Shown here piece by piece: positions 8,209 to 16,123 of a stretch of DNA of 64,000 nt (its first letter is position 1; each line of letters opens with the position of its first letter). A program made the translations under genes and the position numbers. This stretch comes from CAYJBH01 sp964368815 (GTDB lineage: Bacteria; Bacillota; Clostridia; Oscillospirales; Ruminococcaceae): contig CAYJDA010000006.1 of assembly GCA_964368815.1 (NCBI GenBank), forward strand, positions 1-64,000, given 5' to 3'. The notes under the pieces were generated by a model that was not told where the DNA came from, did no database searches, and was given only the letters and a program-made list of their open reading frames with translations.

Positions 8209-9236
8209 TTTAATATCACCCTGCCGTTTCCTTTTTCGGTTTGTCCGATAATATATGCTTTTTCACCGTTTTCGTGAAGAATTTTCAGCGCCTTATCGGC
8301 ATGTTTTGGAGATACCGCCAAAAGCATTCCCACACCCATATTAAATACGCCGAACAATTCCTCTAAATCAATTCCACCCTCCTTGGATATAGCCTTGAAG
8401 ATGGGAGGGATTTTTATCGATTTTCTGTCGATAACAGCGTCAACCTTGTTGTTTAACATTCTTGGGATATTCTCGTAAAAACCACCGCCGGTTATGTGAG
8501 AAATTCCGTGTATATCTATATTGGCATCAAAAAGTGCAACTACCGGTTTTACGTAAATTTTAGTTGGCTTTAATAAAAGCTCACCGAGAGTTTTTTTGCT
8601 GCCCTTTATACTGCGAGAAAGGTCGGTATTTTCTACATCAAAAACCTTGCGAATTAGGGAAAATCCATTGGAGTGAACACCGGAGGAGGGTAAAGCTATA
8701 AGGATATCGCCGTTTTTCATCATGCCGGAGTTAATCATCTTTTTCTTATCAACAATTCCAACCGAAAAACCTGCAACATCATACTCACCATTTTCATAAA
8801 ATCCGGGCATCTCGGCAGTTTCTCCACCGATTAATGCACAGCCGGACTTTCTGCAACCCTTGGCTATTCCTTTAACTATCTGTTCAACCTGCGTTGGAAC
8901 AAGTTTTGAGGTTGCAATATAATCGAGGAAAAAAAGTGGTTTTGCACCGCAACACAAAATATCGTTCACACACATAGCAACACAGTCCTGCCCTATAGTG
9001 TCGTGCTTATCGAGTAAAAATGCAAGCTTTAGCTTGGTTCCCACCCCGTCGGTTCCGCTAACGAGAATAGGTTTTTTCATGCCGGAAATATCCGGTGCAA
9101 ACATTCCGCCAAAACCGCCTATGCCGGAAACAACACCCTTAATCTCGGTGCTTTTAACGTGTTTTTTCATCAGCTCTACAGCCTTGTAGCCCGCTTCAAC
9201 ATCAACGCCGGAGGATTTATAGCTGTTACCTTTCAA
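8205..9236 (-). CDS. purM: Phosphoribosylformylglycinamidine cyclo-ligase (AIR synthetase)
   Basis: PurM/SelD-fold ATPase that cyclises FGAM to AIR, step 5. The 343 residues match the family. Motifs: GVDVEAGYKAVELMKKHV, GFGGMF, SGTDGVGTKL and GGETAEMPGFY. The start is a TTG at 9236 with GAAAGGGG six bases upstream; no closer ATG fits the conserved N-terminus. It follows purE and overlaps purN. Confidence 0.95.
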   Translation of the reverse strand: MKGNSYKSSGVDVEAGYKAVELMKKHVKSTEIKGVVSGIGGFGGMFAPDISGMKKPILVSGTDGVGTKLKLAFLLDKHDTIGQDCVAMCVNDILCCGAKPLFFLDYIATSKLVPTQVEQIVKGIAKGCRKSGCALIGGETAEMPGFYENGEYDVAGFSVGIVDKKKMINSGMMKNGDILIALPSSGVHSNGFSLIRKVFDVENTDLSRSIKGSKKTLGELLLKPTKIYVKPVVALFDANIDIHGISHITGGGFYENIPRMLNNKVDAVIDRKSIKIPPIFKAISKEGGIDLEELFGVFNMGVGMLLAVSPKHADKALKILHENGEKAYIIGQTEKGNGRVILK

Positions 9237-9270
9237 ACTATGCCCCTTTCATTTATTTATTGGATTATAA

Positions 9271-9768
9271 TTAAAGTTCTTTTAGTTTTTCCTGTAGCTC
9301 GGAGTTTGCCTTGGCAATCTTGTCTTTCGCTTCCTGCCTTAGCGTTGCAAGTTTTTGCGCAACCTGCTCATCCTCAACGGCAATTATCTGTGCCGCTAAC
9401 AGCGCCGCATTTTGAGCACCGTCTACAGCTACCGTAGCAACCGGAATTCCCGGAGGCATCTGAACCGTTGCAAGCAGAGCATCAAGTCCGCCAAGTCCAC
9501 CCGATGTAACCGGAATACCGATAACCGGAAGTGTTGTGTTTGCGGCAACCGCACCGGCTAAATGCGCAGCCTTACCGGCAGCACATATTACCGCCGCAAA
9601 GCCGTTATCTCTTGCGCTTTTAGAAAACTCTTCGGCCTCTTTCGGTGTTCTATGTGCTGAGAGAACTCTCATATCATATTCTATACCAAGTTTTTTAAGG
9701 CAGACAGCGGCAGCTTTAACAACCGGAAAATCGCTGTCGCTACCCATTAAAATTGCAACTTTTTTCAT
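9271..9768 (-). CDS. purE: N5-carboxyaminoimidazole ribonucleotide mutase (class I PurE)
   Basis: Rearranges N5-CAIR to CAIR. The 165-residue protein begins VAILMGSDSDFPV and has SAHRTPKEA and AGKAAHLAGAVAA, the class I signature. ATG at 9768 directly follows GGGGGA; a TTG at 9780 lies inside that ribosome site and is rejected. It is the first gene of the purine operon. purF, purC, purB and purK are not in the window. Confidence 0.95.
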   Translation of the reverse strand: MKKVAILMGSDSDFPVVKAAAVCLKKLGIEYDMRVLSAHRTPKEAEEFSKSARDNGFAAVICAAGKAAHLAGAVAANTTLPVIGIPVTSGGLGGLDALLATVQMPPGIPVATVAVDGAQNAALLAAQIIAVEDEQVAQKLATLRQEAKDKIAKANSELQEKLKEL

Positions 9769-9796
9769 TATATCCCCCAATTTATATCGTAACCGT

Positions 9797-9825
9797 ATTA
9801 TATCATATTAAGGAAAACAGTGCAA
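9797..9825 (-). promoter_or_regulatory. Sigma-A promoter of the purine operon
   Basis: On the minus strand, TTGCAC (9820-9825), 17 bases, TATAAT (9797-9802). Predicted start near 9790 leaves about 22 nt before purE, too short for a purine riboswitch, so any regulation must act at the promoter or elsewhere. Confidence 0.85.
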
Positions 9826-9858
9826 TAGTTTAGAGAATTTTGAAGTATCCTGTTACCA

Positions 9859-9887
9859 TTGACAGTGCAGCTGCAATATGATAAAAT
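9859..9887 (+). promoter_or_regulatory. Sigma-A promoter of the HPr-like/mgsA pair
   Basis: Consensus TTGACA (9859-9864), 17-base spacer and TAAAAT (9882-9887). It is divergent from the purine promoter, with the two -35 boxes about 33 bases apart. Confidence 0.85.
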
Positions 9888-9917
9888 TACAAACAAGGAA
9901 GGAAGGAGAGAGTCGAT

Positions 9918-10145
9918 ATGGCACAGCTTACAATTTATCTGCCCGATCAGGAAACAATAAAGAGTTTTTGCGCTACCATTGCGCCTATGAATGGCGACTT
10001 TTTGCTGATTCAGGGACGCTCGATGTTGGACGCTCGTTCACTTATGGGAATTTTTTCGCTAGATCTCGACCTACCTATGACACTGAAATTTGACGGTGAT
10101 AGCCCGGAGATGATTAATATTTTTGATAACTTTAAGGAGGTATAA
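9918..10145 (+). CDS. HPr-fold protein without the phosphoryl-accepting histidine (Crh-like)
   Basis: A 75-residue protein whose ARSLMGIFSL segment (Ser41) matches the regulatory-serine region of HPr/Crh (KSIMGVMS). The N-terminal GLHARPA motif with His15 is missing, so it cannot be a PTS phosphocarrier. Crh of Bacillus subtilis has the same His-less, Ser-containing layout and is known to control methylglyoxal synthase. Here mgsA starts two bases after this stop, with its ribosome site AAGGAGG inside this gene's end. The function as a MgsA regulator is inference from fold, missing residue and linkage. Confidence 0.75.
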   Translation: MAQLTIYLPDQETIKSFCATIAPMNGDFLLIQGRSMLDARSLMGIFSLDLDLPMTLKFDGDSPEMINIFDNFKEV

Positions 10146-10147
10146 CC

Positions 10148-10621
10148 ATGAGTGATACCGTATATGTATCCATGACTATTGAAAGACAAAAAAATATAGC
10201 ACTAATAGCACATGATAATAAAAAGCAGGAACTTCTCGACTGGTGTATGCATAACCACGACACGCTAAAAAAACATTTTTTATGCGGAACGGGAACAACA
10301 GCAAGACTTATTTCGGAACACACCGACCTTCCGGTTAGGGCATATAACAGCGGCCCGCTTGGCGGCGACCAGCAGATTGGCGCAAAAATTGTTGAGGGAA
10401 ATATAGATTTTCTTGTTTTTTTCTCCGACCCACTAACCGCCCAACCGCATGATACCGACGTTAAGGCGCTTTTGCGAATTGCGCAGGTTTATGATATACC
10501 CATGGCGATAAATCGTTCTACCGCCGATTTTATGATAACCTCGGTGCTGATGGACGAGGAATATATTCATAAAATTGAAAATTTTACACAGCAGACATTA
10601 AACAGGGTAAACAGCTTTTAG
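10148..10621 (+). CDS. mgsA: Methylglyoxal synthase
   Basis: Converts dihydroxyacetone phosphate to methylglyoxal and phosphate, bypassing lower glycolysis when phosphate is short. The 157-residue protein has IALIAHDNKK, the phosphate loop CGTGTTARL, and SGPLGGDQQIGA with the catalytic-region Asp. ATG at 10148 has AAGGAGG upstream. It is co-transcribed with the HPr-like gene. Confidence 0.95.
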   Translation: MSDTVYVSMTIERQKNIALIAHDNKKQELLDWCMHNHDTLKKHFLCGTGTTARLISEHTDLPVRAYNSGPLGGDQQIGAKIVEGNIDFLVFFSDPLTAQPHDTDVKALLRIAQVYDIPMAINRSTADFMITSVLMDEEYIHKIENFTQQTLNRVNSF

Positions 10622-10646
10622 TTTAAAGCGATATAATTATCCATTA

Positions 10647-10670
10647 CGAGCGGGAGCTGCTCGAATTTTT
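10647..10670 (+). terminator. Possible terminator after mgsA
   Basis: Short stem CGAGC (10647-10651) with GCTCG (10659-10663), followed by AATTTTT. The five-pair stem makes this a weak call. Confidence 0.4.
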
Positions 10671-10712
10671 CTATAAGCTACGAACAAACATCAAAAAGGA
10701 ATGGGTATTATT

Positions 10713-11207
10713 ATGACGGTAGGTAATACATTTAGTTTTTCGGAACTGCCCTCTACGCTTGAGGAGCTTACAAGGTTAAAGGAATATGCCTTAACAACCC
10801 CCCACGAAACAGCAGCGTTAACCGTTTTAGCGATGCATGGATACACCTTAAACCAGCAAAATGGAATCGCCATGATAAATGCCCTAAAAGGACCGCAGGA
10901 ACTCTCGGCCTATGATAAACAGTTTTTAAAGGATAGACTTGTTGGCAAGGAATACCTGCCAAGTTCATACATACAGGGGAGTAGTCCTGAAAATGGGTAT
11001 ACCCCAAACAAACCATATACCATAACAGTGTACGAAAACCCTTACTCCTACCAAGAAGAGGGATATGCAAGGCTATTGATGAAATCCTCAGGTGCCGATA
11101 CCGAGCGCCCAATCGTTTTAAGAAAAAAAGGCGAACAATGGTTTTTATGGGAAAATATGCTTTTGCCAAGTATAAGAGTACCAAAGGCGCAGGATCCTTG
11201 GGCATAG
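10713..11207 (+). CDS. Conserved hypothetical protein, DUF6935-like
   Basis: The 164-residue soluble protein has no signal or membrane segment. AMHGYTLNQQNGIAMINALK and the DPWA ending resemble a Clostridia family I believe is DUF6935; function unknown. ATG at 10713 is chosen because AAGGA at about 10696-10700 abuts the alternative ATG at 10701, which could not be used. The stop lies two bases before repeat copy B. Proteins of this type often accompany zinc-ribbon and TPM-domain genes, as here. The family name is from memory and uncertain. Confidence 0.7.
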   Translation: MTVGNTFSFSELPSTLEELTRLKEYALTTPHETAALTVLAMHGYTLNQQNGIAMINALKGPQELSAYDKQFLKDRLVGKEYLPSSYIQGSSPENGYTPNKPYTITVYENPYSYQEEGYARLLMKSSGADTERPIVLRKKGEQWFLWENMLLPSIRVPKAQDPWA

Positions 11208-11208
11208 T

Positions 11209-11297
11209 CTCCGGCGGAGCCGGAGCCATTTGAAATACATCTTGAAAAGCATAGCTTTGCATTTTGCACCTTTGGTGCAAAAACGATGTATTTCTCG
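11209..11297 (+). repeat. Dispersed structured leader element, copy B
   Basis: Hairpin CTCCGGC/GCCGGAG (11209-11215 with 11219-11225). A perfect outer stem GAAATACATC (11232-11241) with GATGTATTTC (11286-11295) encloses AAAGC/GCTTT with loop ATA and TTTTGCACC/GGTGCAAAA with loop TTT. The first stem differs from copy A by paired changes. Confidence 0.85.
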
Positions 11298-11319
11298 GTC
11301 TGGGAACATAGCGATAGTC

Positions 11320-11405
11320 TCAGGCAGAGGCGGAGCCATTTGAAATATTACTTGACTCGATTCCTCGTCATTTTGCACCTTTGGTGCAAAAACGATGTAT
11401 TTCTC
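11320..11405 (+). repeat. Dispersed structured leader element, copy C (partly decayed)
   Basis: The first hairpin (11320-11336) and first inner hairpin are degraded. TTTTGCACC/GGTGCAAAA (11371-11391) and GATGTATTTC (11394-11403) are intact. It is in tandem with copy B in the same orientation. Confidence 0.75.
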
Positions 11406-11423
11406 GGGCGGGGTCCTGATTTT

Positions 11424-11523
11424 NNNNNNNNNNNNNNNNNNNNNNNNNNNNNNNNNNNNNNNNNNNNNNNNNNNNNNNNNNNNNNNNNNNNNNNNNNNNN
11501 NNNNNNNNNNNNNNNNNNNNNNN
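11424..11523. other. 100-N assembly gap
   Basis: Exactly 100 N. The 55 bases before it (11369-11423) are identical to the 55 after it (11524-11578). This suggests a scaffold join between contigs that end in the same 55-mer within a repeat. True length and repeat number here are unknown. Confidence 0.95.
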
Positions 11524-11560
11524 CATTTTGCACCTTTGGTGCAAAAACGATGTATTTCTC
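11524..11560 (+). repeat. Dispersed structured leader element, partial copy D after the gap
   Basis: Contains the TTTTGCACC/GGTGCAAAA hairpin and the GATGTATTTC arm only. It may be the same physical copy as C, duplicated by the scaffold join. The region 11208-11604 holds no gene besides these repeats and the gap. Confidence 0.6.
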
Positions 11561-11604
11561 GGGCGGGGTCCTGATTTTAGGTTATCTTATTTTTAGAGGG
11601 GATA

Positions 11605-12729
11605 ATGGACAACACTACTAACTATCAATGTCCGGCGTGTACCGGGCCACTTCGGTTTGACGGTGCGGCGGGAAAGCTAACCTGTGACCATTGCAGTAGC
11701 AATTTTGAGGTTGCCGAGATAGAGGCGATTTATAATCCGACGGCGCCACAATCGCAGCTTGAGCAGTCCGAGCCGATACAAACGCCAGAGCAACCGCAAC
11801 AGTGGACGGAACCCAACGTTAATAACGGCTGGGGTGAGGATGCGGCACATATGCGTGCCTACAACTGCACCTCCTGTGGTGCTGAAATAATCTGCGACGA
11901 AACTACCGCCGCCACCTCCTGCCTTTACTGCGGAAATAACACAATTGTTCCGGGGCAGTTTGAGGGTGCGCTTCGGCCCGACTATGTTATTCCCTTTAAA
12001 CTATCAAAAGAAGACGCAATGAATGCATTAAAAAAACACTGTGAAGGAAAAAAACTTCTTCCAACATTTTTCGATAAGGATGTGCATGTTGAGGAGATAA
12101 AGGGCGTTTATGTTCCGGTTTGGCTTTTTGACGGCGCTGTTGATGCCGATGTAAGCTATACCGCTAAGGATTCAACCTCAACCACCAGCGGAAACTATAA
12201 AACCACTACCACAAAGCATTATAACATAAGAAGAGCCGGCAGAATACATTTTGAGGACATTCCGGTTGATTCCTCCAGCAAGATGCCGGACGAATATATG
12301 GAATCGATAGAACCTTTCGATTATTCTGCCCTAAAGCCATTTTCTATGGCTTATATGCCGGGTTTTCTTGCCGATAAATACGATGTTTCTATTGAAACTT
12401 GCTCTCCTCGTGCCGATTCAAGGGCGGTTGCCAGTGCACTTGCAATTTTAAGATGGAGCGTTACCGGCTATTCCAGCTGCATTGAGTCGGGAAAAAATGT
12501 TAACCTTTTAAGGGGTGAGGCTCGCTATGCGATGGCACCGGTATGGATGCTGACAACCAGATGGCAAAACAAACCATATATATTTGCCATGAACGGCCAA
12601 ACAGGACGGTTTGTTGGTGATTTACCTTGCGACATGAAAAAGTTTTTCAGAATGGTTGCCCTGCATACTCCGCTTTATGCGGCGATTGCTTATGTTCTTT
12701 TTTTAATAGCCGGCTGGCTTTTTGCGTGA
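11605..12729 (+). CDS. Membrane-anchored TFIIB-type zinc-ribbon protein
   Basis: The 374-residue protein has two zinc-ribbon knuckle pairs, CPAC/CDHC (about residues 8-30) and CTSC/CLYC (about 89-112). A conserved domain follows, with DYVIPFKLSKEDA, FDKDVHVEEIKGVYVPVWLFDG and later YMPGFLADKYD. A single C-terminal transmembrane helix (LYAAIAYVLFLIAGWLFA) ends the protein. Similar proteins are annotated only as zinc-ribbon or PriA-like; there is no helicase domain here. GAGGGG precedes ATG 11605. The next gene starts 11 bases after, suggesting co-transcription with the TPM protein. Confidence 0.75.
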   Translation: MDNTTNYQCPACTGPLRFDGAAGKLTCDHCSSNFEVAEIEAIYNPTAPQSQLEQSEPIQTPEQPQQWTEPNVNNGWGEDAAHMRAYNCTSCGAEIICDETTAATSCLYCGNNTIVPGQFEGALRPDYVIPFKLSKEDAMNALKKHCEGKKLLPTFFDKDVHVEEIKGVYVPVWLFDGAVDADVSYTAKDSTSTTSGNYKTTTTKHYNIRRAGRIHFEDIPVDSSSKMPDEYMESIEPFDYSALKPFSMAYMPGFLADKYDVSIETCSPRADSRAVASALAILRWSVTGYSSCIESGKNVNLLRGEARYAMAPVWMLTTRWQNKPYIFAMNGQTGRFVGDLPCDMKKFFRMVALHTPLYAAIAYVLFLIAGWLFA

Positions 12730-12740
12730 TGAGGGGTGAT

Positions 12741-13964
12741 ATGAAAAAACATATTTATTTAATATTAATCACGGTAATAGTATTTTTGATGTTTGCATTG
12801 CCGGTTTCGGCTACTGATACTCAGGCATCGAGTGATCTTGTTATAGACGATGCCGACCTTCTGACAGATGAGCAGGAGAGTATTTATGAAACAACGGCGC
12901 AGCGTATTTTAGATGAATACGGTCTTTATATGTATCTCGTGACGGTGGAGGATGCTACGGAGGTGTCGACCGATATTTATGAAGCAACATTTGCATATAC
13001 CGAAATTTTTAACACCTACGACAATTTCGGCGTTGTGATGTTAATAGACGAGGCGACTAACAGCTTTTTTTACTACGATACCTCGGTTGTTGAAGACTAT
13101 ATAGACGATACCGAGCTTTACATCAATTCTATTGATTATTTTGCCACCGGCAGGTACGACGCCTTTATAGACGATTATTACAGAATTTTTGAAACGGGCG
13201 TTCAAACCTTTTATGCTCAATTAGATCAGCAACAGTCGGCAATTGATAATATTGTTGTATCTAATGTTATGGATACTGCAGACCTGTTGACAGACAGCCA
13301 GGAGCAAACCCTTCAGCAGATGGCGGATGAAATAAAAGAGCAGGATATGATGGAGGTTTATATCCTCACAGTTCAGGATTATACCATAATTGAGGATAGC
13401 TATTATATAGAAGATGCCGCGATGAAATTTTACACCGATTATGACCTTGGTTATGGTGAAACCAAGGATGGCGTTTTGCTTATTCTCAGCATGCAGTACA
13501 GAGATTACAGCTATGCTAGCTATGGCGATAGGGCGAACAGCGTTTACACCGATTCGGATAAGATACGAATAGAAAATGTGTTTCTCGGCTATTTTGCTGA
13601 TAACGATTGGTATAACGGCTTTTATAGGTATATGGAGCTTAGCGGTAAGGAGCTTAACCTACGCTGGTACGACCACGTTTTCAGGTTTATTAGTCCGTTG
13701 GGGCTGGTAATTTGCTTGGGGATAGGGTTCATACTCGCTATGGGATTAGCAAGCGGACATAAAAAGAAACTAAAAAGCGTTATGTCTAAGGTTAATGCTG
13801 ACGACTATGTTCCTAAGGGTGGAGTTAACATCAATATTAAGGAAGATCAATACACCCATACAACCACATCTCGTGTGAGGATAAATACCTCGAGCGGCGG
13901 AAGCAGCGGAGGCGGAAGAAGTTTTAGCAGCGGAGGTTTCTCGGGCAGAAGCGGCAAGTTTTAA
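12741..13964 (+). CDS. Secreted membrane protein with two TPM domains (YgcG-like)
   Basis: The 407-residue protein has a signal peptide (about residues 1-24, ending near PVSATD). Two TPM-type repeats open with VIDDADLLTDEQE and NVMDTADLLTDSQE, and the second carries the fuller TPM core. A transmembrane helix follows (LGLVICLGIGFILAMGLA), then a cytoplasmic tail ending in Gly-Ser repeats and SGGFSGRSGKF. TPM proteins are membrane-associated and poorly understood. ATG 12741 is preferred (GAGGGG five bases upstream); the much longer open frame from 12627 overlaps the previous gene. Confidence 0.82.
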   Translation: MKKHIYLILITVIVFLMFALPVSATDTQASSDLVIDDADLLTDEQESIYETTAQRILDEYGLYMYLVTVEDATEVSTDIYEATFAYTEIFNTYDNFGVVMLIDEATNSFFYYDTSVVEDYIDDTELYINSIDYFATGRYDAFIDDYYRIFETGVQTFYAQLDQQQSAIDNIVVSNVMDTADLLTDSQEQTLQQMADEIKEQDMMEVYILTVQDYTIIEDSYYIEDAAMKFYTDYDLGYGETKDGVLLILSMQYRDYSYASYGDRANSVYTDSDKIRIENVFLGYFADNDWYNGFYRYMELSGKELNLRWYDHVFRFISPLGLVICLGIGFILAMGLASGHKKKLKSVMSKVNADDYVPKGGVNINIKEDQYTHTTTSRVRINTSSGGSSGGGRSFSSGGFSGRSGKF

Positions 13965-14003
13965 TCCGAATTTTATGAATGCTGTGAAGGAGATATACAT
14001 ATA

Positions 14004-14471
14004 ATGAAAAGAATAACAAGTTTTAGCGTAGACCACCGAGAGTTGCCAAAGGGCGTTTATATATCCAGAACCGATGGTGATATCATTACCTATGATGTTA
14101 GAATGGCAGAGCCAAATATCGATAAACCGCTATCCCCCGAAATTTCCCACACAACCGAGCATATATTGGCAACCTATCTCAGAAACAGTAAACACAGCGA
14201 TAACATAATATATGTAGGCCCTATGGGGTGTTTAACCGGTTTTTATCTCTTAACAAGAGGGCTGGATACCGATAGTGTTCTTTGCCTACTTCGTGATGCC
14301 TATGCGTATTTAAAGGATTTTGAGGGTGCAATACCCGGCGCAACAGCCGAGGAATGCGGAAACTACAGCTTGCAGGATTTGCCCGGGGCAAAGCGGCTGG
14401 CGGCAATGTTTTGCGAGGTTTTAAACTCTATAACGAAGGATAACACCACATATCCGAGAATGTTGGAGTAG
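14004..14471 (+). CDS. luxS: S-ribosylhomocysteine lyase
   Basis: Cleaves S-ribosylhomocysteine to homocysteine and DPD, the AI-2 precursor. The 155-residue protein has all LuxS hallmarks: metal ligands in HTTEH (residues 49-53) and Cys118 in EECGNY, plus catalytic Cys76 in GPMGCLTGF. Ribosome site AAGGAGATATACAT precedes ATG. It is on the same strand 39 bases after the TPM gene. No pfs/mtn neighbour or SAM riboswitch is visible. Confidence 0.97.
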   Translation: MKRITSFSVDHRELPKGVYISRTDGDIITYDVRMAEPNIDKPLSPEISHTTEHILATYLRNSKHSDNIIYVGPMGCLTGFYLLTRGLDTDSVLCLLRDAYAYLKDFEGAIPGATAEECGNYSLQDLPGAKRLAAMFCEVLNSITKDNTTYPRMLE

Positions 14472-14633
14472 TGCTTTATCGGCAATTAAATGTGCATATT
14501 CGAAAAATATTGCCTGTGTTTTTTGTGCAATCTGTAGAAATTCTATGTATTTCTTTACAATATGAATGATAACTGTTAATATTACAGTAACCTGTTAGTA
14601 TAACATGTAAGTGCCAACATTTAGGAGAACCGA

Positions 14634-15551
14634 ATGGACCCCGATAGTATGACGACCTTTGCCGCTGGCTTTGCTACGGCTTTTTTTCTTTGCCTGATTG
14701 CCGGATATCTGTTGTATAGATTTATAATTAAGTCTAAACGTGCGATTACCGAGGATGAAGTTAAGCAGATGGTTCAGGATGCAGGCGAAAACGACGTTAT
14801 TGATGCTGAACAGAGCGAGATGATCGATAATATTTTAGAACTTTCTGATGTTACCGCAATTCAGATTATGACACACAGAACGGAAATTGCTGCGGTGGAG
14901 ATGAACGATAGTATACAGCATGCCATGGAACTGTCGTTAGAGGAAGGTTTCTCAAGGTTGCCGGTCTACTCCAAAACCCTTGATAACATTGTGGGAATAC
15001 TTTATATTAAGGACATGTTGTCGGACTTTGCCCAAGCTAAGCAGAGTATTGACCGACCGATTCATGAGGTTATGCGTCAGCCGATTTTTGTTCCGGAAAG
15101 CTGTAAAGCAAGACAGTTGTTAATCGAACTTAGGGAAAAACATACCCATGTTGCCATAGTGGTGGATGAGTACGGCGGAACATCCGGACTGATTACCATG
15201 GAGGATATACTGGAGCAAATTGTTGGAAATATTTGGGACGAATATGACAGCGAGGACGAGGAGTTTCAGCGCGTAGATGGAGGAATTCTATGTGATGGCG
15301 GCGTTGAGCTGGAGGAGCTGTTCGAGTATATCGACAAGGAAATGCCGGAGTCTGAGGGGGACGATGAGGAGGACTATGATACCGTTTCCGGCTTTATTAT
15401 TGCACAGATAGGACATATTCCGTCGAAGGACGAGGAGATAATATTGGAACACGGTGGGGTTAGTTTTACCGTAAGAGAGGTGAGCGAGCGCCGCATAGAA
15501 AAGGTGTTCTGTTTTGTTACACAGGAGACGGAAGATGGAGAAGAAGATTAG
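14634..15551 (+). CDS. CBS-pair and CorC/HlyC-domain protein lacking the DUF21 membrane domain
   Basis: The 305-residue protein has one N-terminal helix (TFAAGFATAFFLCLIAGYLL), then two CBS domains (about 75-200; IMTHRTEI, FSRLPVYSKTLDNIVGILYIKD, TSGLITMEDILEQIVGNIWDE). A C-terminal CorC_HlyC domain with an acidic stretch follows. The family is linked to Mg/Co efflux or hemolysin-like proteins, usually with a four-helix DUF21 domain, which is missing. GGAGAACCGA precedes ATG. The reading frame overlaps the next gene by 17 bases. Confidence 0.85.
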   Translation: MDPDSMTTFAAGFATAFFLCLIAGYLLYRFIIKSKRAITEDEVKQMVQDAGENDVIDAEQSEMIDNILELSDVTAIQIMTHRTEIAAVEMNDSIQHAMELSLEEGFSRLPVYSKTLDNIVGILYIKDMLSDFAQAKQSIDRPIHEVMRQPIFVPESCKARQLLIELREKHTHVAIVVDEYGGTSGLITMEDILEQIVGNIWDEYDSEDEEFQRVDGGILCDGGVELEELFEYIDKEMPESEGDDEEDYDTVSGFIIAQIGHIPSKDEEIILEHGGVSFTVREVSERRIEKVFCFVTQETEDGEED

Positions 15552-16065
15552 CTCCGAGCTTGTTTATAAAGGTGGAGTGGTTAAGGTTTATCACGACACT
15601 GTTAAAACCGAGAAGGGAAACATTGCAAACCGTGATGTTGTTCGACATATGGGCGGCGCCGGAGTTATTGCAATAGATGAAAACAACGAAATATATCTCA
15701 TTAAGCAGTTTAGATATGCCGTTGGCGAGGAGCTTATAGAAATTCCCGCAGGCAAGTTAGAGCCGAACGAGGAACCCATTATAACTGCCGGTCGCGAGCT
15801 TATTGAGGAGGCGGGTATAACCTCCGACAAAATAGAGTTTTTAGGCAAAATTATACCTACCTGTGGCTACTGCGATGAGATTATATATATCTACTATGCT
15901 ACCGACCTTAAAGCATCGAAACAAAATCTGGATGAGGACGAGGAGCTAACGGTATTTAAAATGCCGCTTAGCGAGGCGGTTGAGGCTGTTTTTGACGGTA
16001 GAATTATCGATGCCAAAACGACACATGCGATTCTTGCATTAAACGAAAAGTTGAAAAACAGATAA
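15535..16065 (+). CDS. Nudix hydrolase, ADP-ribose pyrophosphatase type
   Basis: The 176-residue protein carries a full Nudix box: G-KLEPN-E-EPIITAG-RELIEEAGI (about residues 76-98). The NudF-like N-terminus (YKGGVVKVYHDTVKT) points to ADP-ribose hydrolysis to AMP and ribose-5-phosphate. ATG 15535 has AGGAGACGG upstream and overlaps the preceding gene by 17 bases, so the two are translationally linked. Confidence 0.88.
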   Translation: MEKKISSELVYKGGVVKVYHDTVKTEKGNIANRDVVRHMGGAGVIAIDENNEIYLIKQFRYAVGEELIEIPAGKLEPNEEPIITAGRELIEEAGITSDKIEFLGKIIPTCGYCDEIIYIYYATDLKASKQNLDEDEELTVFKMPLSEAVEAVFDGRIIDAKTTHAILALNEKLKNR

Positions 16066-16070
16066 ATCGA

Positions 16071-16109
16071 AAAGACAGCGGGATTTATATTCGGCTGTCT
16101 TTATTTTTC
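16071..16109 (+). terminator. Rho-independent terminator after the Nudix gene
   Basis: AAAGACAGC (16071-16079) pairs with GCTGTCTTT (16094-16102), followed by ATTTTT. It ends the luxS-side transcript before the SDR gene. Confidence 0.8.
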
Positions 16110-16123
16110 TTATGAGGTTTAAT

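Noticed and set aside
9769..9796. Purine riboswitch before purE
   Set aside because: The predicted leader is only about 22 nt, too short for the aptamer.
11286..11621. Open frame across the N gap
   Set aside because: It exists only because N bases are read through; the flanks are repeat DNA.
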